Assembly (NCBI RefSeq): GCF_036884655.1
Contig: NC_088347.1
Location: 19,345,001 to 19,409,000, forward strand
Source of the DNA: Musa acuminata AAA Group
Lineage: Eukaryota; Streptophyta; Magnoliopsida; Zingiberales; Musaceae
Length of the DNA: 64,000 nt
Direction of reading: 5' to 3'
A program made the position numbers and the translations under genes. Positions 48,370 through 62,465 of the stretch are shown here, one piece after another. How positions within the stretch are numbered: position 1 is the stretch's first letter; every line of letters begins with the position of its first letter. The notes beneath the pieces are model-generated. The model was given only the letters and a program-made list of their open reading frames with translations, searched no databases and was not told the origin of the DNA.

Positions 48370-50811
48370 AGGTACGTAGGCTCACCTTCACTGTTATGAA
48401 AAGGAAGATTTTTTTATTATTATTTATATTCTTATATTTCGTATTACTAACTCAGAACATTAAATAGATAGGATCGAGAAATCTCTATCAATATCGATCT
48501 TCGTATATGTGACATCTCGAAAACACATTGAATATGACATCTCGAAAACACATTGGATAAGGATTCAGATAAAACCGGACTGACCAAGATGTCAATGATA
48601 TTTTTCATCATCAATAACATAATGTAAATTACTTCTAAACATTTATACATAGTGTGTATTTTTGTCATGTTTCTTTTGTTTTTCATATTAGTTTTTTCTT
48701 ATTCCGTAAGTAAGAAATAATTTTTGATAGATACGTGTAATATTATTACGTTCTTCCTTTCTCTTTTAATGGAACTCGAGTGCAGTCATTGTTCTGACGA
48801 AGTCAACGAGACTTTTAAGTTCCTTCCATTATTTCTTTCTGCACTCCTCAAAAGAAACAAAGACTCCACCGAAAGAAGTTATCTTGATCTTATCTCTTAC
48901 ACTAAGTTTTCTTAGTAGATGACAAAGAAACATCCCACGGGAGGGATCTTAAACGAATCTGACACGTTGTAACAAATCTAACAGCTGATGCCGAGATCCG
49001 AGGACACAGTCAACGCATTTTTCCTAGGAAACGCAGTCGCAACACTTGGCAAAGCCGCACACTGAAACATGCTGTTACCGTCCCCACCACCGTAGATCTC
49101 ATCTCCAAGACTAAAGGAAACATGATGTTACAGTCCCCACAAGTGTAGATCTCATCTCCAAGTCTAACGATGGAGGAAAATTTCCTCATGTCGGCATCTG
49201 ATCCGTTTCTTGGCGACTTTGGGATCACACAGATGTAGCACATCATTTTTTTATCTTGGAATTTGGCTGGTTAACAAATGCCAATCGAACTCTTCGATAG
49301 ACCAAGCAACGCTCTACAATTTGGGTTCCAAGAATCTTCATGCTGACTCACATCACTAAAAGAACAAGGAGAGAGGATCAAAGAGGTTGAGAGAAGACAG
49401 TTTCAGAGAACTCCTAGTCAGCCAACCTTGTTCACCTGATCAGACTGACCCCGCTCTATCCACACAGCACCCCAACACATATCACAATCCCATCACTCTT
49501 TTATGTTTTGGGTTCTTTTGCCTGCACTACAGAATTTGGTAGGTTGGTGAGTGCTCCTGATCACTGTACACGCGGATGGTGAGACAGAGACATGGAAGAA
49601 AAGATGAGGATGTTGAGGATGAACTCAGATGAACCACCGGCACATAACGGAAGCTAAGATTCGTTTAGCTTTGTCTAGGTCTTGTTAGGTGTCAGTCCCT
49701 CATTTGAAGTCTAAGGTTCCGTCGTTCCTGCAAAAAACAATGATGCTGGAGAAAAGGACCATGAATGAGGACCACCGGACCTCCGGTTGTGGCTTGCAAG
49801 ACTCATCCATGTACGTAAGCCCATCTCAGCGCGGATCTCTTGCAGCTCAGATTGTAAACTTCCATGGAGCAGTGTAGAGAGGTTGATCTCGGAGGGTGCC
49901 GTTGCGTGATCGTTTCTTGTACGCATGGCAACGTGTGTAACAATGCTTCTGTGGTCGATTCATACACCCGTGGACAGAAACCAAGGTGAGTGTCTTCTTC
50001 GTGAAGTCGCATAAAATGGGGGAAGATTGCTTCAGGGATAACTCAAAAAAGTACCAATCAGTTATGATCTAATTATGGATGGAAAGAGCCACAAATGATT
50101 GGTCGATTGAAGGCCCCCTTCATGGAAAAAATCCCTCAAGGAAGGCAGCAAATCCATTCACTTCAGCTCATTTTTGTTATGAGGAGATTTACCAACATCA
50201 CCACCTGCTTATTTGATGCATGAAAATGCATGCACAGCGTCACAGTTATTGCATTCTTTTACTGTTATCGAGAAAGGAAAAATAGCAGCTAAGTACATCG
50301 AGTCAGTGAAAGCTGAAGTGGAGTCACGATGGGCACGAGTTATGCATGGGGTTAAAAGGTACGTGAGGAGTAGGTTACTGTTTGGCGAGAATATTCCTCA
50401 CTGTTTCTTCCCCGGTTTTTGATGCATGAAAGGTGGGCTGTGGCGGAAACGGCGGTTCTCCGCTTCACACCAAGTCTTCGGAAGGAACGGAAACGCTTTG
50501 CTTCGGGTGAAATGGAACGTAAGTTATCAGCCGAAGCAAATCTTGTGTTCTTTTCTGATCGGTATCTGAATTGATTCGAGAGAGGTGTGTGTGTGATGAA
50601 ATCAACAAGTAGATCCGTAAAACAAAGGCCAGTTGATCCATGACAGAATTCCAGATAGTTGATATGACAGAATTAACATATGTTCGATGGCTCCAACAAA
50701 AGAATCGATGCTTTTACATCAGTCCTCGCAATTCTCGTTCCCTCAGAATGAGTTTTGATCTCTCTGCATGATGGTGGAGCGATCAATCGAGATGCATTAA
50801 TCTCAGTTGCA
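48370..50811. other. Intergenic, NAC 3' flank
   Basis: No gene recognised. A sequence with GTAGATCTCATCTCCAAG occurs twice, about 60 bp apart, at about 49,071-49,170. The last few hundred bases before 50,812 should hold the NAC 3' untranslated region. Confidence 0.5.
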
Positions 50812-51979
50812 TCAGTACTTCCAAATGTTCTCCAGATCGAGAACTGGTCGAGTCGAGGAAGGGACATCGAGGTCGTCGTACACCCTCGAAGCCACCGAGG
50901 AGATCTCCGTGTTGTGGTCGGTGCTCAGCCCCGTTTCCTGAGAAGGGCAGCCCACCGAGTGGTTTGAGCACTGCTCCATGTTGTAAAGCCTCCTGATGGC
51001 ACACGGCGCATCAGTTCCCGTGGCTGCAAAAGCTCTCAGCATCAATGCTTCGTCCTCTCGGTGCAGATAGTTCAAGTAGCAGGAGCTCGGAGGAGGGGCC
51101 GGTGCGAAGAACGCAGGATTCGCGGGTGGATTCGTAGGAACTTGATGGCTCATCACCTGTTGGTTCTCCATGCCCATCATAGATGAGAAGCTTGCCGGAA
51201 TATTCCTGAAGTCGAAGCTCTCCTCTTTGCTGCTGAAACTTGAACCGGGCCTTGTTGCACAACCGTAGAGGGGATCGATGAAAGGATCGTTTCCAAAAGA
51301 CTTGATCCTGTCCAAGACAGGCACCACATCTTTGTGGAGAATCCTGCACACAACCCAGTCGTCCTGCGATCGTAGAGTTCAGATTCTTCGTACAAAGAGA
51401 TGACTCTGCTGCAGGACATACACAGAAATGAAGAAGAACAGTACAGTACCTTCGCATACTTGGGGAGATGGGAGAGACATGAAGTGCCTTCGAGCCTGTA
51501 CTCATGCATCACCCAGCTGGTCTTCTCTCCTTTGGGAGCCCTTCCTCTGTAGAACACAAGGGTCTTCTTCATGCCCACGAGAACTCCTCTCCCCTTAAAG
51601 ATCTCCTTATCTTTTCCCGTGGCTTTCCAAAAGCCGGCCTCGGTGGCTCTGTTGGTCCTCGTGCCGGTCGGGTACTTCCTGTCCCTTTGGCAGAAGAAGT
51701 ACCATTCTTTCGCTCCCATCTTTGCCCTGCCTGCGAAAAGAAGAAAGCCGGAGAACTCAACACACCAAAACTGGGGTTCAACCAGCAAAGGGTCAAGGAG
51801 AAAGAGAAGGCGAGCTCACCTGGAAGATCCCACGGCTCGCACCTGTTCAAATCCACGTCCCCTATGGCTCTTGCAGAGAAGCCATGGTCGACGACCTTGG
51901 GTGAAAGGTAGTGGGTTATGATCTCTTCGTCCGTGGGGTGGAATCTGAAGCCGGGGGGCAAGTCCATGCACTCCTCCAT
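50812..51979 (-). CDS. NAC-domain transcription factor, NAC100/ORE1-like clade
   Basis: Plant-specific DNA-binding regulator. Coding exons 51979-51820, 51730-51450 and 51363-50812 give 330 residues, in the usual three-exon NAC arrangement. The NAC domain covers about residues 6-160: [99 protein letters not shown], then [11 protein letters not shown] in exon 3. The C-terminal region is the variable activation part and ends DLENIWKY, comparable to the LWNY-type ends of the NAC100/ORE1/CUC relatives. Such genes control organ boundaries, senescence or stress. I did not find the miR164-site peptide (HVSCFS) known in part of this clade. CTATTTAAG upstream (about 52,061) may be the TATA box. No damage seen. 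Confidence 0.9.
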
Positions 51980-54900
51980 CGCTGTACCTCTAACAACCAA
52001 GAAGACCAGGCGTGCTTGAGGATCTAAGAAAGAAGAGAAAAGAAGGGAGAGAGATGCACTTAAATAGAGGAGTTCCTGCAAGCCCAGAATACCTGATGCA
52101 CAAGGCACTCCCCGCTCCCAAAGGGATGGTGTTGCCATTTTGCATGGTTGGTCAAAGTACGTAACTCCGGTACACTGATGAATCAATCCCTGGCAATCTT
52201 AATGATCGCTAGCCAAGGACACAATTGGTTGAGAGATATAGTTGCTGTGATCAAGGAGATAGGAGGAGGAGTACTCGGTGCCGTATCTGACCATTGGAGG
52301 TGAAGAACATCTGGTAGCAAGTCATTGTTCAAAGCTTGGGGAAAACATATGCCACCAAAAGAGCTGTCAAAAGCTGTGAAAGAAATCGGCTCTTCTTCCT
52401 GCTCATGATCTGCATTTCTTCCTAAATTCTGAGTAAAATTTTGCATGTATTTGTTTGTAGCTTATAATAATACTATTAAAACGAGCAAGCGCCCAACTTC
52501 AACTGTTCTTCGAGAGTTGACTTTGTCTCACCGTCCACCGTAATGATCAAAGCCAACCCTTTCACGCTGATGCCGCTCATGATGTCAATTCCCTTCTGTT
52601 TACCGAGCCCAATCTACGAGGTCAAACGATTCACCTACACACACTTATCCACGAGGTCCAACGAATCTAGCCGTCCGATTGGTGTCTCCTTCATGGATTC
52701 TCGAGTGATTGTGAGGACAGTGTTGGTGTTCTTTCAAACACCCCTTTCAGAATTAGCATGCAACAAATGCAGCCGTATTGAATTGCAAGAATAGTTACAT
52801 CCGTAAGTAACATCTTCATGGATAACGAATCATTTGTTCATCTCAATAGTCCCTAAACATGATCATATTTATCAAGATAAGGCTCATTACAAATTATATA
52901 TATATATAAGATTGAGAATCAAGATTATAAATCTAGTTAACTATTTAGGTACTTGAATTCGGGTTCAAACCATATTATTTGAGCACTTGATTAAACTTAC
53001 TAAACTTCTATTTAAGATAATTCCAAAGATCCAAAAAAATGCATGAACTATCGAAAAGTAACTCAAATAATTTTTAATTTTTAATTTTTAATTTTTAAAA
53101 TTAATTTAAATAATTTAGATAAATACGAATACTTACCAAAGACAAAAAAAAAAAAAAAAAAAATACATTAGCATCTCTACATACGACAAAACTTCTAATC
53201 GAAAGGTCTGAGTTAGGTGAACCTCCTCTAAAAGTACATGCCGAAGCTAATGCTTCCTCCAATCTGTGGCCTTTTCCATTACCTACCACCATCTTTTGCT
53301 TTCAGCATCGGCCACGGATCATCTCCACTCGTGCTTGTTTCTAATTATCAATTACAACACACTATTCTAAGAATCCTGATGGATCAAATCACCAATTTTG
53401 CGATCATGAGTGGGTTTGGAACGGTGTTCCTAAGTAAATGCCATTCATGATTCGAAAAATCTTTATACCGTGGCCAGATATCAGCATGACTCGATCCAAT
53501 CTTAGATACGTAAAGTCGTTCACGCGAATGCTTGGATAGTAGAAGTAGGCGTCGGGTTAGATTGGGTTCGAACCTTATCTCCTAAGTATGATCTTTTCTC
53601 TTAACGAGTTGTCTGTTTCTTCATCGTCGAGCTCATACACACAAACCGAAGTTGGGAGAGAGATTTCCCGACTAAATCTCTCCGAAGTTTAAGTTAGTAT
53701 CGAGTGGAGTTAGGGAGAGTTGAGTGCTCGAAGTCCTTCCCCTTTGACGTTGGTTAGGAGGTCGATTTTTATATCTACTAACAAAGATCAGTCGTACATG
53801 ATCTGTTAATGATTGTTGACTTTACGATACATGGCGTCGACTTATACAATGTCAAACAGTACGAGAGGTCATGTTCGGATTTGAGGTGTCGTATCTTGTC
53901 AGTTTGAAGCTCTTTTATTGACACTATCATAATCGTTGCCACGTGAACAATGCGGAATATGCCATATCAATTCATTTATAATAAGCAAACATCATTTACG
54001 TATTTGATTTTGTCACAAGTATACCGTAGTCTTCTTATTTTTTCACTATCTTTTATTTTTTCTCTCACTCCTCTTGTTCGTAGTATATGTGCACAAAAAA
54101 GGGAACACGATAAGAATTTACGGCCTCATACTCCTTATGGTAGTCTTTCTTTTATGTTTTTTAGTTTTAAAATTTTAATTGAAATATATGATGTAATTAA
54201 TTGTCTATCATTCCACTAAAATATATATTTTTATATATCAGCATGTAGCACGAATCTCCAAATCCAATAACGAAGATGACTCTCGTTATTAAATCTTCTT
54301 CTACGAGAGAAGTCAACAAAAAAGAAAGAAAATGTTGTTCCCTTCGATAAACAATGAGCTTACTAAGCTTTGTCGCTTGTAGTTTTTTCTTTCTTTTTTC
54401 TTCTGACATCATCAACATTATTTTAGTCAATATGTTTATGCATAACTTAAGGTAATAAATATTTAAATATGAGATACCATCTTATTTTAAAAGTCTCTAT
54501 TTGGATTTTATTTTTCTAATTGGTTGGAGCAATATCCATAGGCTTATAATGTTTTTGATGTCTCCATCAAGATGAAGACAACATAAGTTTATCAAAAGAA
54601 TAATGGACTCAAGACCTAATAAAAATCAACTCATCTAGAAAAAAATTATATGATATTAAATAGGTATCTTTAGTGGTTTAGAAAAAACATTTTTATTGAC
54701 AACCCTCCTTGCTATTTATAATTTTATTTTAAAAATCTTTAATTTTTTAAATATATTTATTTATAAATGAATATAAATATATTTTTTCTTCTATTCTCAT
54801 TTCTTCTTCTTTTCAAGCAATGAGGGACAAGTAATGTTAGAGCGATAAACAATATCGAACTGACATTGAGCAATATTTTTATTCATCTTCATCGAGTGTC

Positions 54901-55480
54901 AGAAGATGAGGAAAGAGAAAGAATGAGTGACAAATAACATCGAACTAATATTAAACGGTGCTCTTATTTATCTTCAGTGAGTGTTAGAAGATGAGGGAAG
55001 AGGAAGAATGGAAACAGAAACAGAGATGGACATAGAGAAGGCCGGAGGTAAGGGAAGCATTGTAGTGAGGCAAAAGGGGAGTAGACGGATAAGATTGATT
55101 ATAAATAGTAAAATGATATATATTTTTTTTATCTAACAAACTTCTCAAAATAATATAAAGCATATTCAAAGATGAATCAGATTACCATTTCTCAAAATAT
55201 TATAAAATTCAAAGATGATTAATCAATGAACATTTCAACTATTATAACAAATGAGAATCACCCTTTGAAAAATATAAAAAATGACATCTCCCAAAAAATA
55301 TCTCTGAGAATTTATTGATCATCAAACTACTATATATAATATTTATTTTTTTTAAAATTTTGTTGGAAGGAAAAAAAAGAAATTTTTATTACGATGGAGA
55401 AAAACAATTCATAAAATAACATCAAAATGGTAAATACATTAAATTATATAATAAAAAAATTGCAAGGTAATAAATAAGAA
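51980..55480. other. NAC promoter and intergenic DNA
   Basis: AT-rich with no gene recognised. The GC-richer text at 53,480-53,940 has the look of an LTR remnant, but I could not fix ends or a coding domain. An 80-90 bp imperfect tandem duplication lies at 54,833-54,996. Confidence 0.45.
54833..54996. repeat. Imperfect tandem duplication of about 83 bp
   Basis: ATCGAACTRAYATT, TTTATYTATCTTCA/TTCATCTTCA, GAGTGTYAGAAGATGAG and GGAAAGAGRAAGAATG occur in the same order in two adjacent units. Confidence 0.65.
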
Positions 55481-55487
55481 TTCCTAT

Positions 55488-55494
55488 AAATCCG
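55488..55494 (+). promoter_or_regulatory. Candidate TATA box of NCA1
   Basis: TATAAAT sits upstream of a GC-rich leader (about 55,510-55,800) that probably forms the non-coding first exon of NCA1. The donor of that exon was not resolved. Confidence 0.4.
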
Positions 55495-58290
55495 GATCGA
55501 AATGGACCGAATCAAAATGTTGGGCTCGGCCGAACCCAATCTCATCACGACCCAAAATATCTCCCGCAATCGAACCCTAACATCCAAAGAAATTTGTGTG
55601 GCTCCGCTTCAAACCCCATCCCCGATCCCTCATCTCCACAACAGCTCGGCCTCGTTGTTTCTCCTCGCCACCCGCGACCGCGGCGACGACTTCCTTCCCG
55701 CTGCCATCGCGCCATCGGATATAGTATCCTTCCTCCTCCTCTTCTTCTTTTGTTGTCCTTTTGTGTACTCGAGGAATTTGGATCGCTGAGATTAGAGTTT
55801 GCAGCCGAGGGTGCCCGTTTTGACGTGTACTTTGTATGAGGCTGTGTCGGATCAAGAAACGACCAAGTCTTGATTCTTGCTCGAGTACTTCTCTCGGGCT
55901 ATTTGTTATGTGCTGTTGATAATTTTGTATTGATAGGGATTATTAGATCGGTCTGCTTATTTCGATTCCGATGTCGATTGTTCTTCAAAGTTCTTCTCTT
56001 TGGAGCAGTTCTTTTACTCTTGGTTATGTCCTAATTAACGTTTTAGCTAATTTGTTGTTGATTTGGGAGCTCTAAAGAGGGAAAAAAACCTAACCAGGTT
56101 TTTTTCCCCCTAATTGTGCTGGTTGCTTTATTTATGAGAGTAAAAAACCCTAGAAAAACTTAAATACCTAGAGAAATGTTAGATGTCTAAGAGGGAACTA
56201 AAAGAAAATCTACGAAGCAGTTTTATTAATCTTTTTTGATACTTGGTTATATCAGGTGAGGTATATTCCTTTATGCCTACGATTAGGTGTTTGTCGAATT
56301 TGATTTTGTAGACAACTTTTATGAATTTTAGCTGGGCCACTTATCCTTATATTATGTCACCGCTTTTCGTTTTTTAGTATCCTGATTTTTCTCCTCTTAT
56401 TCTATCATTTAATTCCTACATCATTCTCTATAAATGAACAAAACTGGTGGCCCTTTGAATTTCTATTTAATGATAAACTACTTATAGTGAAGCCCAAACA
56501 TAAATTCTTACATTGATATAATAAACTATTAGACAATCTCACAGAAACATAACTTCTTGCTTTCATCTTCAATCCCTCCACCTTGATAATTCATTAAAAG
56601 CCCCAAATAATCCAACTTGTCCCACCGATATGTTAGATGCCTACTCCATTTCTCAAGCCACACAATACCTTGACCCGAACCACCTAATTTTTCATCATCA
56701 TGTTTCATATCAATAATGCGATGTTCTGGAGAATAAATATGTATCTATTGATTCCTGAGAATGCCAACAAACTTCTAGTAAGACATTACATGAAGATGTT
56801 TTGGTTTATTAAAGTCCAAGTCATTGAGATTTCCATTGACTTACTGTTACCTTCACCTCTCACAGCAACAGAAGCAGAGGGCGAGCTTCATCTTTAACAT
56901 AGAAAATCAATAATGATGCTAGTGCTCAAGGCAATCTTGGAAATATGGTGGATGGAGTAAGCACAGAGCAGACAATATAGGCTAGCAGTGGTGTTATTGT
57001 TGGAGGGTGAAGTTTGAGGACAGAGTAAAATGGTATCGTTATGTTTAGTTGCTTTTAGTAATCGAGTCCTTAAAAGACCATTTCAGGAATATGAACCGTC
57101 ATCAAAAGGCGAGTTCTCTTGCATTTTTTAGGTGTTCATACGTTGCGTTGGAATTTCATTTAGGTAGTGTTTCTTTTTTTTTTGGGGAATCGGTAATGCA
57201 GATTTCATATCAAAAAATCCTTAAATCTGCTGTATGTCATGATTCTTTTGTTTCTGGGTGGTTAATCCTTCCTAAACCAAGAGATGTATATCTGTTTGGA
57301 CCTGGGGACTGGGGATTGCTACCCAATCCTGGTTCACATCAATTTTAACTTATTTGCCTTATTTTTTGCGGTCTGGAGGGAAGGGGGTTCAGGTGTTGGG
57401 ATTTAGGCAGCAACAAGTGGACATAAAGAGGAGAGAAAATGTGCATATAATAGTTGAAAAAGAAAACATTAAGTGTCTCTACATATAATGAATAATTGTA
57501 GCTTTCATATCTATCATTACATACTTATTTGAAGAGAGAGATAAAAACTTATTATCTGGCATGTGCCTTCTTTTTTAATGTTTCTGATTTGAGTGCATAA
57601 GCATAGGATAGAGGCAGCTGACTTGCCATGACAAGCTTGATTTTCTTTATTTTTTGATCTAGAATTTTCTGAAAACACAGGAACCAAAATCTGATTAATT
57701 TGGATGGTTGTAGATTGTAATTTGGATCAAAGCATAGAATTGTTTGATTTAGCTTGTTGGTGTTTTTAATTATGCTTAGTTAAACTATCTACAATTTGGT
57801 TTCTTTTATACATTAGTTAGTGATATATCCCTTAAACGCCCTGGAACCATCATAATTTCCCTCCTTTGGAGTACATATGGAGGTTTCTTGTCTAGTTTCT
57901 TTTATGTATAACCCCAAAAGAATAGGTGTTTGTAATTTGTTTTTGCTTTTTTAACGGTTATATAGGTCACTCCAACATCTCAAGGGTTAAGTATGAAATT
58001 TCCATTATTATGCAGGAAATGAAGCGATATTTCACTTGTACACTTACTCATACATAATATATATGCATATACGCATACATGTACTTCATACATACACACA
58101 TACATATGCACGTATACAACCTCCCACAAATTCTGCAGTACACAGCATTTACTTTTTATATGCAAGGATTTTATAGTCCTTTTTTATCAAATGCATGGAT
58201 AAAGATTCTTGTCATGTTCCATCTCTCACGTCTAGGAGCAGTTTGTTTTTGCGCTAACACCATATGTTTTTCTTGGTCCAGTTGAGCAAT

Positions 58291-61200
58291 ATGAGTTCTC
58301 TTTGTCCATTTGCTAAAGGCGCTTCAGTTGGTGGTGCCTGTCCAATGAAATCTGTGAATAATGAAAAACAGCAGGCGGAAAATGAAAACAAGGGTGACGA
58401 AGAAAGCAATCCTTCTGATACAGTATCTCCTAAGTGTCCCTATGGCTTCGATTCCCATACTTTTAAACTGGGACCTCTGAGCTGCATGATTTGCCAAAGC
58501 TTGCTTTATCAAAGTAGCAAGTGTATCCCCTGCTCCCACAAATTTTGCAGGTGAGTGGTGGATACAGGTGAGAAATTTCATGTGCTTTACTCATTGAAGG
58601 ATTTTATGGTTTCTTACTTTCTGACCAACTTACAGAGTATGCATATCCCGCTTTAAGGATTGCCCGCTGTGTGGTGCTGACATAGAGAAGATTGAGCCTG
58701 ACACAGATCTTCAGGTTGTTGTTGATCGTTTCATTGATGGGCATGCAAGAATCAAGAGGTCGCATGGCAATGCAGATGCAACGGAAGTAAAAGATGTACC
58801 TAAGACTGTAATCTATGGTGATGTTTCTATGGAGCGAGGTGCTTTTCTAGTGCAACAAGCTATGAGGGTGAGTGGAAAATATCGTTGGCTATATAACTGT
58901 GTGTTCCAGGGCTATAGGTTCCTTTACATTGCATCATGCTTAATTAAAGTTGGTCATTTCAATTTTTCTACCCTTTTTCCTAGCATACCGAAATGCACCT
59001 AATTGCTTGGTCTTAAAACTATGTTGCCCTACTTTTGCCCTTGCTAGGAATTTGATAGCCATTGTAGGGGTTTCACATCCAGTTGGTGGTTGTAAAATCC
59101 TTTCAGGACCTTGTGTAAAACGATTTACAGGAAAATTTCTGAATGATAAACTGATGATTTCTTTATTAATGCTTAATGTTTTTAGATGTCACAAGGAATT
59201 ATATTTTATCTGGTGAAGTGTGTAACTTTATGGGACACATCATCTGCAGGCCTTCCGTGGAAAAAATATAGAGAGTGCTAAGTCAAGACTAAGTATCTGT
59301 GCAGAGGATATCAGGGATCAGTTGCAGACATCAGGTGATACACCCGAGTTATGTTCACAGCTTGGAGCTGTCCTAGGACTGCTAGGGGATTGCTGGTGTG
59401 TTTTTCTACGCCCTTAGCTTGTCTATACTGTATTTTGCAAGTGTGCACTGTAGGAACGGTTTTTGACATATCAGAAACTTTTTGTTTGTTCATGATGAAG
59501 TCTTATTTATGGTATTTTATGATGCATTTTCAAGTATAATAATTGACGATCTAGTTTTGGAACTTTTTTCTTCCCAAGTTACATTACATGTATACATGTT
59601 ATTCATAATTATGTTTAGCAAGGCTTTAGTGAGCAGAAATGGTGTGTGGGTGGTGGTGTCATCAAATGCATATGCAATCCTATCTAGATCATTTAGATAT
59701 ATATGATTAAGAGAACTGTAATTCGAGTACAAGCATATGGGACTACCAAGAAGGAAATTGTTGTCACAGAGACCACTCAAACTTAGTGTAAACAAGGAAT
59801 GATGTGGTGAACTCAATTATGTTTGCTTTGCTTTTTTTCCAAAACAAATTATTATTATTATTTGTTTGACAATCTTTGACCTCGGAATTGTGTTTGCGAC
59901 TTCCATCTTCTCCTCATACTAAATCCACTTGGCATGTAACCACAGCTCCATATTCCCTTCTTTTGTTATACAAGTCATGCATTGCTGATCAACATCTGTA
60001 ACATATTCTTGGGCCTGCAGTCGAGCAATGGGGGATGCTAGTTCAGCTGTTGGTTACTATGAAGAGAGTGTGGAATTCCTCTCAAAGCTGCCTGCCAAAG
60101 ATCTTGAGGTTATTATTTCTAGTTTTGATTAAATGTTGAGTAACTGAAAATATCATATATGAATCCTGGCTTGATGTTTATTTGAGCATTTGAAACAAGC
60201 TTCTTTTTTGTAGTTGGTGCACACACTGTCTGTTTCATTAAATAAAATAGGAGATCTTAGATACTATGATGGAGACCTGCAATCGGCAAGAAGTTACTAT
60301 GCAAAGTCTTTGGATGTTCGTCGAAATGCAGTCAAAGAGCACACAAATTTGTCTTCCCAGGTTAGCAATTATTTTGTTGGCTTAGGCTCTCCTCTTTTGT
60401 CTTGCTTTGAGGAACTAACACATGCATGCATGCATGCATTCATAGGTAATTTAAATAATTATTTCTGTTCTTTCAGATTAAAGCCATCTAAATTGTGACT
60501 TAATGTCAAACATTATGAAAGTAGACAAGAGTAGTACGTTTTTATACTGAACTTGATTATTTTTCTGTTTAACATTAGTTAGCAGGATTGGGAAATGCGG
60601 TTGTCATTGATAGTATGGGATTCCAGTTTGATGGAATCTTCTGAATCAGACTGTGGGATCTTTTTTACTTTTTTATTTTATGCATCTGGATATCGGCCAT
60701 GATAAATCATAGATTAGTTGGAAATTGGCCAGAAGAAATTGGCTCACAATCATCGTGATCGACTTGAATTGGACCATCCGTGAGTATCGTTTGGAGTTTG
60801 GACTGCCGTGATTGACGGGAACTTGTCTGAGATCAGTTACGTCAGTCAATTCTGATACATCCTGCTAATCCTTTTAAAAACCAGGGGGTCAGGATCTGAC
60901 ATGGCTGGTTGATCATGCATGCCGCATTAGTTATCACCCTTGTTGATATAAGCCCAGTTTGAGGTGCACAAATTTCTGTCACATAAAAGGAACAGAATTA
61001 AATTACTCATTTCTGCTAAAATTATTTGTGTGGACCTCTTTTATAATCAGGGTTTTTTTTGTTGTTGTAAAATAATGTGAATGACATATTATAACTAAAT
61101 CGGTACCTTTTCTATTATAACATAATATAATATGGACCTCATTTCCTTGGAGCAGGTTAATTAGTTTTCTGTAGCATCACTGTTTAACTTTGCTTAATTC

Positions 61201-61544
61201 TCCAGCTTATCTATGAAGTGGCTAAATTCTTTGTAGGTTGTTGATCTGGCAATTTCTCTTGCCAAAGTTGCGGACGTGGATAGGAATCTGGGAAATGAGG
61301 ATGTGGCAATAGACGGATTTAAGGAAGCAATAAGTTGGCTAGAATCCTTGAAGCTGGAACCCAGTGAAGCTGGATTAGAACAAAGGGTAGTTAGTTTTTA
61401 TCCGCTTTTCACCTTCCATTCAACTCATGTTGGTTCTGATGTTCTTGGCCCCTCCCCCACTCATTGCAGCGTCAATCGGTGCTGGAATTCCTGAGCAACC
61501 AACTTGCAGAAAAAGTACCTCAACAACCTGTTGTTACCGTGTGA
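58291..61544 (+). CDS. NCA1: NCA1, catalase-activity chaperone (RING and TPR-like)
   Basis: In Arabidopsis NCA1 binds catalase in the cytosol and is needed for its full activity before import into peroxisomes. Coding exons 58291-58550, 58636-58867, 59250-59395, 60021-60108, 60214-60360, 61237-61386 and 61470-61544 give 365 residues in one frame. The coding start lies nine bases inside an exon whose acceptor is CCAG at 58,281, so a 5' non-coding exon and an intron of about 2.5 kb precede it. The N-terminus has CPFAK and a second CPYGF motif. A C3HC4 RING-type zinc finger spans residues 65-99 (C65, C68, C81, H83, C86, C89, C96, C99). The rest is helical and TPR-like: VSMERGAFLVQQAMRAF, DIRDQLQTSGDTPELCSQ, LGDCCRAMGD, SVSLNKIGDLRYYDGDL, DLAISLAKVADVDRNLG and SLKLEPSEAGLEQRQSVLEF. 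No damage seen. Confidence 0.93.
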
Positions 61545-62434
61545 CAAAAGGCCTCTTTATTATGTCCACCGAATCTACTGCATAGAGAAGAACAACGCGT
61601 AGCTGCTGCCTGACACCTTTGTGCTGTGCATTTCTGGATTTGATCAGGTGGGCTTGACACAAAACTACTAGATGGGCTTTGTCTCTATGTGGTGCATATA
61701 TCTTGTTTGGTTTGTGGGCCTGTGATTTTGGGTGTATACAACGAAAAGGGCCGAAATATCATGTTATTATATGTGCCTAAAGTGTTTCCCTGGAATTTTA
61801 ATAAACTTTGATTTTGATGATGACTGTAGTTGGTGGTTGATCATCCTTAGTAAGAAAACAAAGGAAAAGCATGCCCTGCCCCGGCCAGCCAGCCAGCAAT
61901 CTGTACTGACAAGGATTGTGCAAATTTATTGGAGTGCCTAAAAGGCCTACAACTTTATTCCCATTCCTCTCATCGCTTTGTCAAAATGTGCTACCAAATG
62001 CATTACAGAAAACGACTCCTCACCAACACCCTCGTCCTGGATTTTCTCTCGGCGCCCATGTATTATGATTATACTACGCTTAGTCTTTCGTATTTATTCA
62101 TGTAAGTAGGATCAAAGTAAGTCTGTCTAATTCCTCCCCGGGGATGGACTTTGAGATCTTGACGCAGGCCTCGAGAAGAATGGCCTGCGTGAGAGAGTTC
62201 TCACATAGTTTATTGTCGACGGATGATAGATAGAGATTAAGGGCATCAGCTAAAGGCTCTCCACTTTTGATAAAAAAAAGGGATTGATTACCTGAAAGAT
62301 ATGCACAAAGAAATCATTCATGCAGATGGAATCATGAGCTAGCTAGGAAAAGCAGATAAAGTGGAATTATGTCCACCTAAAAAGCACAAAACATTACATT
62401 ATTAACTATCTTATCTAAAGAAAAGAAAAAGAAG

Positions 62435-62465
<31 letters not shown>

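Noticed and set aside
53480..53940. LTR-like text
   Set aside because: No defined ends, primer site or coding domain could be found, so it was not annotated as an element.
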